A stretch of 64,000 bases of DNA from positions 186,001 through 250,000 of the forward strand of contig JACRCQ010000051.1 in the NCBI GenBank assembly GCA_016218915.1. Direction: 5' to 3'. The notes under the pieces are model-generated. The model ran no database searches. It was not told where the DNA came from and saw nothing but the letters and a program-made list of their open reading frames with translations. Below are positions 42,451 through 50,032 of this stretch, piece by piece (position 1 is the first letter of the stretch; every line of letters starts with the position of its first letter). Source of the stretch: Deltaproteobacteria bacterium. GTDB lineage: Bacteria > Myxococcota_A > Polyangia > Polyangiales > Polyangiaceae. The position numbers and the translations under genes are program-made.

Positions 42451-43326
42451 ATGATCGAGACGGTCACAGCCTTCCTGGCGGTCAATTTCGAGATCGCCGC
42501 CGCCCGCAAACTCGCCGCCGTCCAGCGCGAACTGCAGGCTGCTCCGTCTGCCGTGCACGCTTCGTGGATCTCGCCGACCAACCTGAGGGTCGTGCTGCGC
42601 AACATCGGACGAATCGATCCCGCGCTGGCCCCCTCAATCCTCGATCCTCTGCGGGAAACAGCTGCTGCCCTGCCTCCGGTTCGCCTGCAGCTCGGCCCGC
42701 TCTCCGCCTTTCCCTCGGTGGATCGCGCTCGGCTCGTGATCGTCGACGTGTCCGACCCGACAGCAGGACTTGCCGATCTCTGCACCAAGGTCGATCAGCT
42801 GCTCACCCAGATCGGCCTCGCTGCGCCTGGTTCGCCGTTTCATCCGCACGTCACCCTCGCAAGGCTGCAAGAGGCTGCGCCTGTTGCGGCGTGGCTCGGC
42901 TCGCTCGATCCGCTCTCCATCGAAGCGCGTCTGACCGAGGTCGTCGTCTACCTGCACACTCAGAAACGACCTGGCGCCGAGCACACTGCGCTCGACCGCT
43001 TCCCGCTCGCACCTCCGCCGCGTGCTTCGCAGCGCCCCTCGCGCGCTCCCAAGCAGCCCTCGCAGCGCCCGTCCAAGCGCCCGAGGTCCGACGCCAACGC
43101 TCCCCGGCCCGAAGCCATTCCGGCGCCACCCCGCGTGCCCAGCTTCCCTGCGCCCGCAGCGCAACCTTTACCCGGCGTCGCCGCGCCTGCGCCGACCTCG
43201 CCCCCGTCTCCCTCGCAGAACCTCCCGGCTTCCGGTCAGGGACAAGCCGCCCCACGTACGCCCTCGTCGATCTTGCCTCCAGCGGTGGAAGCAGCGCTTC
43301 CGCCGGACGACGACTGGGGCACCTGA
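42451..43326 (+). CDS. 2'-5' RNA ligase / RNA 2',3'-cyclic phosphodiesterase-like protein (ThpR fold)
   Basis: Residues 1 to about 180 match the ThpR/LigT fold: TVTAFLAVNFEIAAARKL at the N-terminus, WISPTNLRVVLRNIG where the first HxTx motif should be, and FHPHVTLARL, the intact second HxTx. ThpR opens 2',3'-cyclic phosphates of RNA with both histidines; here the first His-x-Thr has become Arg-Val-Val, so normal catalysis is doubtful. Residues 190-291 are a Pro/Ser/Ala/Arg-rich, probably disordered tail ending in an acidic DDDWGT. GTG 42442 is an alternative start, but ATG 42451 fits the promoter box. Confidence 0.75.
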   Translation: MIETVTAFLAVNFEIAAARKLAAVQRELQAAPSAVHASWISPTNLRVVLRNIGRIDPALAPSILDPLRETAAALPPVRLQLGPLSAFPSVDRARLVIVDVSDPTAGLADLCTKVDQLLTQIGLAAPGSPFHPHVTLARLQEAAPVAAWLGSLDPLSIEARLTEVVVYLHTQKRPGAEHTALDRFPLAPPPRASQRPSRAPKQPSQRPSKRPRSDANAPRPEAIPAPPRVPSFPAPAAQPLPGVAAPAPTSPPSPSQNLPASGQGQAAPRTPSSILPPAVEAALPPDDDWGT

Positions 43327-43330
43327 GAAG

Positions 43331-43350
43331 CCGACAAACGGTATTGTCGG
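43331..43350. repeat. 7-bp inverted repeat upstream of the PLP enzyme gene
   Basis: CCGACAA (43331-43337), six bases, TTGTCGG (43344-43350), five bases after the preceding stop and 45 before ATG 43396. There is no T tract, so an operator or mRNA hairpin is more likely than a terminator. Confidence 0.4.
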
Positions 43351-43395
43351 AAGGGGATACGCCCCCCATCAAGCTGGCCCTGTGATGGTCCGTAT

Positions 43396-44514
43396 ATGTC
43401 TGGGCACCCCATGCGCAACATCGAGATCGATCCCGTTCTTGCCGCAGATGCGCGCCCGATCGCACCGGAGAAGCTGGAGCTGGCGCGCAGCCTGGGCTCG
43501 CGCTTGCCTGAGGCGGGCCTGCGCAGGGTGGCGCTCATTCGTGCGGATTCGCTGAATCGCCATGCGGACCCCACCGGCTCCACGCGCCTGATTCTGGCGC
43601 TGGAGAACCTTCAGATCACCGGCTCCTTCAAGATCCGGGGCGCGTTGAGCGCGCTCGACGCCGCGCGTCGGGCAGGCGCGACGGGCGTGGTGGCAGCTTC
43701 AGCAGGCAATCACGGAATCGGTGTGGCACGTGCGGCTCGTCTCTTCGGAATGAGCGCCACGATCGTGGTGCCCGAGACTGCAGCCAAGGCAAAGATCGCC
43801 AAGATCCGAGCAGAGGGAGCGGAGCTCGCGTTCACAGCGCAGGGCTACGACGCTGCGGAGGCGCTTGGACGCGAGTTGGCGAGTCGTCGCGGCCTGCCCT
43901 GGATATCTCCATACGACGACGTGGATGTCCTGGCTGGAAACGGTTCTTCCCTGGCCTTTGAAATTGTCGATGCCCTGGGAAAAGTGCCCGAGCACGTGCT
44001 CGTGCCGATCGGAGGTGGCGGGCTGGCCACCGGAATGGCCTGGGGTCTCGCGGCCAGCGCCGGGGAAGACCCGCGCAAGACGCGTCGGGTGTGGACGGCC
44101 CAGAGTGAAGCGAGCGCTGCATTCGCTCTTTCGCTGGAGCGGGGCAGTGCGGTCGAGCAGCTGGCTACCAGCGAAAAGACGCTGGCGGACGGGCTAGAGG
44201 GAGGGATCAGCGCGACGAGCTTTGCCCGGGCGAGTTCGGTCGTGGCCGGTGTGAGCGTGCTGGCAGAGGCGCGGATCGCGTTTGCGATGGCCTTGATCCA
44301 CTACAGACTGGGATTGCGGCTCGAGGGTTCTGCGGCGGCGGCCCTGGTTCCCGCGATCGACGGGCTGCCGCCCTTGATTCGGGGCGGGGATCTCGTCATT
44401 GTACTCACCGGAAGAAACGTAGATCGCGCTGTATTCGACGGTCTGGCGTTCGAGCCCTCCTCGTTCGCGAGGCTGTCACCAGAATGCGGCATCCTGGTGC
44501 ACCGTAGCGCTTGA
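43396..44514 (+). CDS. Threonine dehydratase-like PLP-dependent enzyme
   Basis: A 372-residue fold-type II PLP enzyme. Lys 79 in ITGSFKIRGA forms the Schiff base, ASAGNHGIGVA binds the substrate carboxylate, and VPIGGGGLATGMA holds the PLP phosphate. The order of motifs is that of threonine/serine dehydratases (IlvA/TdcB), which deaminate threonine to 2-oxobutanoate. The C-terminal ACT-like regulatory domain of biosynthetic IlvA is missing, so the enzyme is of the catabolic, short type, or a related serine racemase or dehydratase. ATG 43411 is an alternative start. A 7-bp inverted repeat lies in the leader. Confidence 0.87.
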   Translation: MSGHPMRNIEIDPVLAADARPIAPEKLELARSLGSRLPEAGLRRVALIRADSLNRHADPTGSTRLILALENLQITGSFKIRGALSALDAARRAGATGVVAASAGNHGIGVARAARLFGMSATIVVPETAAKAKIAKIRAEGAELAFTAQGYDAAEALGRELASRRGLPWISPYDDVDVLAGNGSSLAFEIVDALGKVPEHVLVPIGGGGLATGMAWGLAASAGEDPRKTRRVWTAQSEASAAFALSLERGSAVEQLATSEKTLADGLEGGISATSFARASSVVAGVSVLAEARIAFAMALIHYRLGLRLEGSAAAALVPAIDGLPPLIRGGDLVIVLTGRNVDRAVFDGLAFEPSSFARLSPECGILVHRSA

Positions 44515-44541
44515 CCCTCGCAAGCACTGGGACCGTATACT
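44511..44541 (+). promoter_or_regulatory. Predicted promoter of the HD-GYP-like gene
   Basis: TTGACC (44511-44516), 19 bases, then TATACT (44536-44541). It starts at the stop codon of the preceding gene. ATG 44556 lies 14 bases beyond the -10 box, giving a very short leader. Confidence 0.45.
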
Positions 44542-44555
44542 TCCGGCAACCGAGC

Positions 44556-46508
44556 ATGCGAGCGAAGACATCAGGACACACCCAACTTCTGGATCGGCTC
44601 CTGGCTGACCAGCGCATCGGCCCCGAGCAATACGAGGCCGCGCTGACGCACTTCCAGCGCATGGGCGGCGATATCTTCGAGTCGTTGCTCGAAGTCAACG
44701 CCATCACCGAAGCCGATCTCCTCAAGTACCTCGCGGCCATCCACAAGACCCGGTTCGTGTCCACCGAGAAGCTTTCCAAGGCGGACATCGCCAGGCTCAC
44801 GCTCGACAAGGTGTCCAAGAAATTCGCCGACGTCCACCAGATGTTCCCAGTGCTGTTCGACGCACAGAACAGCGTCCTGTCCGTGGTCACCACGCGGCCT
44901 GAGGACCTCGAAGCGCTCAAGGAGCTTCAGATTAGCTCCGGAGTGAAGGAGGTCCGAGCGTTCGTTGCGCGCCCTGCCGCGATCAAGGCCGCGATCAACA
45001 AGGCCTACCACGGAGATATCCACGCCTTCGCGATCCTCGACAAGTCCGCGCACGAGCAGTTCCAATCCATGCTCAACGTCTACGAGCGGAACCTCGTGAG
45101 CGAAGAGACGATGGCCGTGGCGCTCGCGGACACCAAGGGTCGCGAGCGGATGTTGTCCGGCGACTCGATCGAGCGTTCAGGCACCGCAGCGGGCAAGAAG
45201 TCCACCAGCGGCACCTTCGGCGGCGAAGCGTATCTCGAAACGCTCAACGTCCTGGTCTCGCTTCTGGAGAACTCCAGAGCAGACCTGCGAGGTCATACAG
45301 CCCATGTCGTACGGCTCACCCGCAAGATCGCCGAAAAGGTAGGCCTCCCAGCGGCTGGCGTCGAGGCGATCCTGATCGCCGCCTACATCCACGACCTCGG
45401 AAAGATGAGCGCCTACCACCTGACCGCGCTCAACGTCGCCGAGTACGAGGGACACCGCGTCGCAGCGCAAAAGGCGCATCAGACGCCGCGCAGGCTCTTC
45501 GAGGGCGTGTCGCTCTCGCCCGACACCATGGCGGTCGTCGACCAGATGTACGAGCGCTTCGACGGCAAGGGTTTTCCGAATAGCCTGTCTGGCAAGGACA
45601 TCTCGCTGGGCGCGCGCATCCTGGCGATCACCGACACCTACGCCGACCTCGCTCAGAACCCTCGCAACCCGTTCCGCAAGACCTTGCGCCCAGCCGAGGC
45701 CTGCGACGTGCTCGCGAAGTTCAAGGGCACCGTCTTTGATCCCAACATCGTCGACGTGTTCAAGCACATGGTCACCGGCGACGATCTCGCGGCTCGCCTT
45801 CTCGCCAACCGGCACAAGGCCCTGCTCATCGATCCGGACCCGGAAGAGACGACGATGCTCGACCTGCGAATGGTGGAGCAGGGATTCGAGGTGCAGATCC
45901 TGCGAACCACCGAGCTGGCCCTGAAGACGCTGCAGGCAGGTGAGTTCGAGCTCGTGGTCAGCGAAGTGGATCTGCAGCCGACTGACGGCCTCACTCTGCT
46001 CGAGCAGGTGCGAGCCCAATCCTGGGGCCGGGATCTGCCTTGGGTGTTTCTCACGCGCAGGTCGGGGCGAACGGATGTGCAGGCCGGCTTCGAGAAGGGC
46101 GCCACGGACTTCCAGGCAAAGCCCGCCTCCACCGACGCGTTCGTCGCAAAGCTCAAGCAGCTGATCGAACGTCAGACCACCTCGCGAGGTGCCAAGGGCG
46201 TGTCCGGATCGCTCACCGAGATGTCGCTCCCTGACATCGTCCAGATCCTCTGGCATGGACGCAAGACCGGTGCGCTGCGCATTCGTGCCCGCAACGAATC
46301 CGGCGAGTTGCACTTCCAGGAAGGCAACATCGTCAACGCAATGATGGGCAGGATGCGCGGCGAGGAAGCCTTCTACGCCATGCTCAAGCTCACGGACGGC
46401 GAGTTCGGGCTGGATCCGAACTACATCCCCACCGCTCGCGTCATCAGTGCGAGCCCGGAAGCGCTGCTGCTCGAAGGCATGCGCAGGATGGACGAGGGGG
46501 TGGGCTGA
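44556..46508 (+). CDS. Signalling protein: T2SSE-N, HD-GYP-like, REC-like and DUF4388 domains
   Basis: A 650-residue cytoplasmic protein. Residues 1-150 resemble the GspE/PilB N-terminal (MshEN) domain, known in relatives to bind cyclic di-GMP. Residues about 230-400 are an HD domain with HTAHVVRL, YIHDLGKMS and DGKGFPNSLSGKDISLGARIL; the HD metal site remains, but the HH-E part reads QMYE and GYP reads GFP, so hydrolysis of cyclic di-GMP is doubtful. Residues about 415-540 are a receiver-like domain (KALLIDPDPEETTML) with Asp in SEVDLQP. The C-terminus is a DUF4388/PATAN domain (GSLTEMSLPDIVQILWHGRKTGALRI). Likely a scaffold for c-di-GMP-linked surface motility or polarity. Confidence 0.87.
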   Translation: MRAKTSGHTQLLDRLLADQRIGPEQYEAALTHFQRMGGDIFESLLEVNAITEADLLKYLAAIHKTRFVSTEKLSKADIARLTLDKVSKKFADVHQMFPVLFDAQNSVLSVVTTRPEDLEALKELQISSGVKEVRAFVARPAAIKAAINKAYHGDIHAFAILDKSAHEQFQSMLNVYERNLVSEETMAVALADTKGRERMLSGDSIERSGTAAGKKSTSGTFGGEAYLETLNVLVSLLENSRADLRGHTAHVVRLTRKIAEKVGLPAAGVEAILIAAYIHDLGKMSAYHLTALNVAEYEGHRVAAQKAHQTPRRLFEGVSLSPDTMAVVDQMYERFDGKGFPNSLSGKDISLGARILAITDTYADLAQNPRNPFRKTLRPAEACDVLAKFKGTVFDPNIVDVFKHMVTGDDLAARLLANRHKALLIDPDPEETTMLDLRMVEQGFEVQILRTTELALKTLQAGEFELVVSEVDLQPTDGLTLLEQVRAQSWGRDLPWVFLTRRSGRTDVQAGFEKGATDFQAKPASTDAFVAKLKQLIERQTTSRGAKGVSGSLTEMSLPDIVQILWHGRKTGALRIRARNESGELHFQEGNIVNAMMGRMRGEEAFYAMLKLTDGEFGLDPNYIPTARVISASPEALLLEGMRRMDEGVG

Positions 46509-46635
46509 ACCCTGATCCGGCATAACGCTCACACGCTGCGCACCAGGCACTCCCACAGGAACCATTGCCCTGATGCAGCGGCTGACAGCTGTGGTAACTT
46601 GCCAAGGTAGCTCTTCTCGGGCCGGAGCGTGCGAA

Positions 46636-47484
46636 GTGAAGAATCATTCCCCCTTGCTCGGCTTCAACACGAACGTCAGGCACAAAGGCAAGGTTTTTCA
46701 TATCCAGACCGAAGACTCTGGAGTCAAGCACCCGCACATCATCACCCACCTGTTCGCGGACGGCGGGCGCATTCTCAAGAGCTTCAAGACGAGCTACGCG
46801 GAGCATCTGTCGCAAGACAGCCTGACCGAGACGGTCCGCACGATGATGAAGGACCAGCACAAGTCCATGTTCATGGCCTTGCGCGACGGCACCTTCGACG
46901 CGATCATCGACGACCCCAGCGCGCACGCGTCAACCGCCACGGCCAGCGCAGTGCCGGTCCCGCCCCCAGCGGCGGAAGCACCCCCGCCGGCTCCGATCCC
47001 TGCGGCAGGAGCGCCAGCGCCGGCCAAGGCCCCGCGACCGGATCGCCCCAATTCTCCCGCACCTCAAGCTTCAGCTGCGGGCCCCTCCAGCGTTCGGGCG
47101 GATCCCGACTCCGTGCAGGCCTGGACCGGCGTTCGCGTCGACATGGACGTGCTCGAGCGCGCAGCCGTCGAGACCACGCAGGCGCCCAACCTGTTTCAAC
47201 CCTCGGGCGACATGCCTCCTCCGCCCGCTGCCGTGCTCTCGCACAAGCGCCCGCACGGCACCTATCGGGCCGTGCCCGCTGAGCAGGAGTCCGACGCAAA
47301 CGCTTCGCGCTATGTCCCGTCCCGCCCCGCTGCGATCTTTGCCTCTGCCCGCCCTGCAGAAGGCGGCAACGTGTTTGGCGAGGAGATGATCAGCGACAAG
47401 TCGCTCGACGAAGTCATCCTGGGATTCCTCGCTGAAGAGTTCTCCACGAACCCGGGCGACAAGCCCGACGACGGGAAGCGCTGA
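46636..47484 (+). CDS. Conserved protein with N-terminal 'FNTNV' domain and Pro/Ala-rich region, unknown function
   Basis: GTG 46636 has GGAG eight bases upstream and gives 282 residues. Residues 1-95 form a compact, conserved-looking domain (LLGFNTNVRHKGKVFHIQTED, HIITHLFADGGRILKSFKTSY, TVRTMMKDQHKSMFMALRDG). The middle is a long Pro/Ala-rich disordered linker and the C-terminus is acidic and helical (DKSLDEVILGFLAEEF). I believe the N-terminal domain recurs in Polyangia proteins next to signalling genes, but I cannot give it a name. It is 127 bases after the HD-GYP-like gene and 29 before the RNA-modification fusion. Confidence 0.7.
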   Translation: MKNHSPLLGFNTNVRHKGKVFHIQTEDSGVKHPHIITHLFADGGRILKSFKTSYAEHLSQDSLTETVRTMMKDQHKSMFMALRDGTFDAIIDDPSAHASTATASAVPVPPPAAEAPPPAPIPAAGAPAPAKAPRPDRPNSPAPQASAAGPSSVRADPDSVQAWTGVRVDMDVLERAAVETTQAPNLFQPSGDMPPPPAAVLSHKRPHGTYRAVPAEQESDANASRYVPSRPAAIFASARPAEGGNVFGEEMISDKSLDEVILGFLAEEFSTNPGDKPDDGKR

Positions 47485-47513
47485 AGGCTGCAGGCCACGG
47501 CCGCGGTTCCTCC

Positions 47514-49223
47514 ATGAGCTCGGATCTCGACTCTCTGGTCAGCCCGCTCAGCCCGCAGCGGGTGCTGCATGAGGACGCGGACCTGATCGTGATCGACAAG
47601 CCGGCAGGCATGTCGATGGTCTCACCGGAGCGCGGCGACGATGACCTCGTGTCCCGCGTCAAGCTGCTGATCGCCAATCGCGACGGGACACCGCCGGGGC
47701 AGGTCTACCTGGCCGTGCACGAGCACCTCGATCGCGATGTGTCAGGGGTGGTGGCATTGTCGCGCAGGCCACAAGCCAATGCAGCCATCGCAGCACAGGT
47801 GCAGGCTGGCAGCTCCAGGCTCGCCTGGCTCGCAGTCGTCGAAGGACGCCCTGCCACCAAGAGCGGAGAGGCCAGCGTCAAGCTCGTGCGAGAGCGCACC
47901 GGAGTCATTCGTCCGGCCACGCGTCGCGATCGGAACGGGCAGCGCGTCGTGCTGCGCTGGCGCGTGACGCAGGAGCAAGGGAATCGCTCGCTCGTCGAGG
48001 TTCGCGTGGACCACGGTGGTGCGCGCCATGTGCGCGCTGCGTTCAGCTCCGTGACCGGGCTGCGTATTGCCGGCGACAGCGCTTCGCGAGCTCCTGGTGC
48101 TCCGCGGCTCATGCTGCACGCCGCTGCACTCGAGATGCAGCACCCGTCGTCGCGCAGCAAGCTTCGCGTGCAGGCACCGGCGCCAGCCGCGCTGCAGGCG
48201 TGGTTGCGCGCTGGGAGCACCGACGTTCAGGCCGCACCAGCGGGCGTGATGCTCGACGAGCTGTTGCGCGAGGCTGCGAGCCGGCGTTGGCCGATCGCGG
48301 CCAGGGGAGACGTGGACGCGTACCGCCTCTTCCATGGGGAAGGCGAAGGTCTGCCTGGCTGCGACATCGACCGGGTCGGCGACCACCTCATCGTCTGGGT
48401 GGGCGAGCAGTTTGCTCCCGACTATCGCGAAGAGCTGCTCGATGCAGCTTGGCGGCTAGGCCCCAAGGGGGTCTATCTCAAGATCAGACCGAAACAGGCG
48501 TCCAGGATCGTGGACCCGCGCAGGCCAGAGGTGGCGCCGGCTCGTGCTGTGCGCGGCGTGGATGCTCCTGAGGAGCTCGTGGTACGCGAAGGGGACCTGA
48601 AGTTCTGGGTCCGCCCAGGGGATGGTCTATCGACCGGGCTATTTCTAGATCAACGCGACAACAGGACGTGGTTGGCAGGACAATCTGGGGGCCGGTCGGT
48701 CCTGAATTTGTTCAGCTACACGTGTTCATTCACGATTGCTGCAGCCCGGGCAGGGGCTCGCACCACGGTGAGCGTCGATTCGGCGTCTCGGGTTCTTGGG
48801 ATTGGGGAGCGGAATCTGGAGCTCAACGGGCTCGCGGGCGACCAGCACGTGATGGTTTGCGACGATGTCTTGAGCTGGTTGCCGCGGGCGCGGCGCAGCG
48901 GGCAGCGGTTCGACCGGATTGTTCTGGATCCTCCATCGTATTCCACCACGCACAAGAGTCGATTTTCGTTCACGAGCGACATCGTGGGGGTGGCAGAGGA
49001 GTGCTTTGGGCTGGTGAGCGACGGCGGGGGGATTGTGTTGGCGTGCACGAACCAGCGGACGGTGCACGTGGGGCAGCTTCGCAGGTCGCTGCATCGGGCG
49101 GCAGAGCAGGCGCACCGGACGGTGGGGCGCATGGTGGAGCTGCCGGCACAAATTGACTTTCCGGTGCAGCAAGGTGCAGAGCCGCACATGAAAGCGATAG
49201 CGGTCGAGGTAGAGAGGCGCTGA
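47514..49223 (+). CDS. RluA-type pseudouridine synthase fused to RlmI-type rRNA methyltransferase
   Basis: A 569-residue fusion. Residues 15-230 are an RluA-family pseudouridine synthase: VIDKPAGMSMV, HEHLDRDVSG (catalytic Asp 73; Arg of the usual HRLD is His), then MLHAAALEM. Residues about 250-569 are a RlmI/RlmK-like SAM methyltransferase: YRLFHGEGEGLPGCDIDR, GVYLKIRP, STGLFLDQRDNR, LNLFSYTCSFTIAAARAGA (SAM loop), and the catalytic DPPSY motif near 472 for 5-methylcytosine-type chemistry. One protein would thus isomerise a uridine and methylate a base in rRNA. The N-terminal PUA domain of RlmI is not evident; the pseudouridine synthase takes its place. No good ribosome site precedes ATG 47514. 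Confidence 0.88.
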   Translation: MSSDLDSLVSPLSPQRVLHEDADLIVIDKPAGMSMVSPERGDDDLVSRVKLLIANRDGTPPGQVYLAVHEHLDRDVSGVVALSRRPQANAAIAAQVQAGSSRLAWLAVVEGRPATKSGEASVKLVRERTGVIRPATRRDRNGQRVVLRWRVTQEQGNRSLVEVRVDHGGARHVRAAFSSVTGLRIAGDSASRAPGAPRLMLHAAALEMQHPSSRSKLRVQAPAPAALQAWLRAGSTDVQAAPAGVMLDELLREAASRRWPIAARGDVDAYRLFHGEGEGLPGCDIDRVGDHLIVWVGEQFAPDYREELLDAAWRLGPKGVYLKIRPKQASRIVDPRRPEVAPARAVRGVDAPEELVVREGDLKFWVRPGDGLSTGLFLDQRDNRTWLAGQSGGRSVLNLFSYTCSFTIAAARAGARTTVSVDSASRVLGIGERNLELNGLAGDQHVMVCDDVLSWLPRARRSGQRFDRIVLDPPSYSTTHKSRFSFTSDIVGVAEECFGLVSDGGGIVLACTNQRTVHVGQLRRSLHRAAEQAHRTVGRMVELPAQIDFPVQQGAEPHMKAIAVEVERR

Positions 49224-49396
49224 CAGCCGCGTAGGATGACAGAAATCGAGGTCTTGTGCGGCGCAGCCCACTCGTTCTAGGCTTTCGGGCCGGGCATCGC
49301 CGGGCAAAGCCCCGTGAATGCTGCTGGGATTGTGTCGTCTAACGTGGGTTGCTTGGTTCAACGGGCTGATGCCCTGGGCAGGTCGAGGAGAATCGC

Positions 49397-49915
49397 ATGA
49401 AAACTACTGGAATCGTGGCATTTGCACTCGGTTCGTTGCTGGCCATTGGATGCGTCGTAACCACGGGCGGGACGCATCCTTCTTCTGAACCCTCGAAGCC
49501 GTCCGGCAAGCACTATCACGTCACCCCGGGGACCGCGCAGCAGTCGACACCGGCCAGCACCGCCGCGACGGCGACGCCTGCCACAACGACGACGGTAGCG
49601 CCTCCGGTTGCTACGGCTGCCACCACGACGACATCGACCCCGGCTGCGACCACGCCGGCGGTTCCGTCCGCCAAGGACGCGGGAAACAAGGGTCCGGTGA
49701 CGATGAGCACAGCGGTTCCGCCGCAGACCAAGACCGCGACCACGACGACGCCGGTGGCGCCTGGTCCGGCGCCGACGCCGACGACGGCTCCGACGACGAC
49801 GGTGAAGAAGGTTCCGAACGCGAATCCCTCGACGGTGGCGCCCCCCCCCCCGCGAAGATCGTCAACCCCAAGGCCCCTTGATCCGGGTCTGCTAGCGGGA
49901 CAAGCCCCTCCTTGA
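49397..49915 (+). CDS. Putative Thr/Pro/Ala-rich lipoprotein with C-tract
   Basis: ATG 49397 follows AGGAGA by six bases. The 172-residue product has lipobox AIGC (Cys 19), then a His/Ser-rich stretch and a long Thr/Ala/Pro low-complexity region resembling a flexible cell-surface stalk. Near the C-terminus a run of eleven C encodes the start of a Pro run; one added C would swap the last ~22 residues for the short ending AKIVNPKAP. No folded domain is visible. The following gene is a chemoreceptor. Confidence 0.7.
   Translation: MKTTGIVAFALGSLLAIGCVVTTGGTHPSSEPSKPSGKHYHVTPGTAQQSTPASTAATATPATTTTVAPPVATAATTTTSTPAATTPAVPSAKDAGNKGPVTMSTAVPPQTKTATTTTPVAPGPAPTPTTAPTTTVKKVPNANPSTVAPPPPRRSSTPRPLDPGLLAGQAPP
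49841..49851 (+). repeat. C11 homopolymer in lipoprotein coding sequence
   Basis: Eleven consecutive C within the reading frame. With eleven, the frame reads Pro-Pro-Pro-Pro-Arg-Arg and stops at 49915; with twelve it reads Pro-Pro-Pro-Pro-Ala-Lys and stops at 49881. Confidence 0.9.
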
Positions 49916-50032
49916 ATTCCCGGGCGGAGCCACGCCTCGGCCCGGCTGTGGGTATCGACTGCAGCTTGCCCGCAGGTGCCTCCAGCACTTACGCTCACGC
50001 TCGGCGCAACTCCATCGCCTTGCAGGGTGATC

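Noticed and set aside
48600..49223. Slightly lower GC at the 3' end of the RluA-RlmI gene as a sign of transfer
   Set aside because: The change is mild, inside a single intact domain, and no mobile-element borders are visible.
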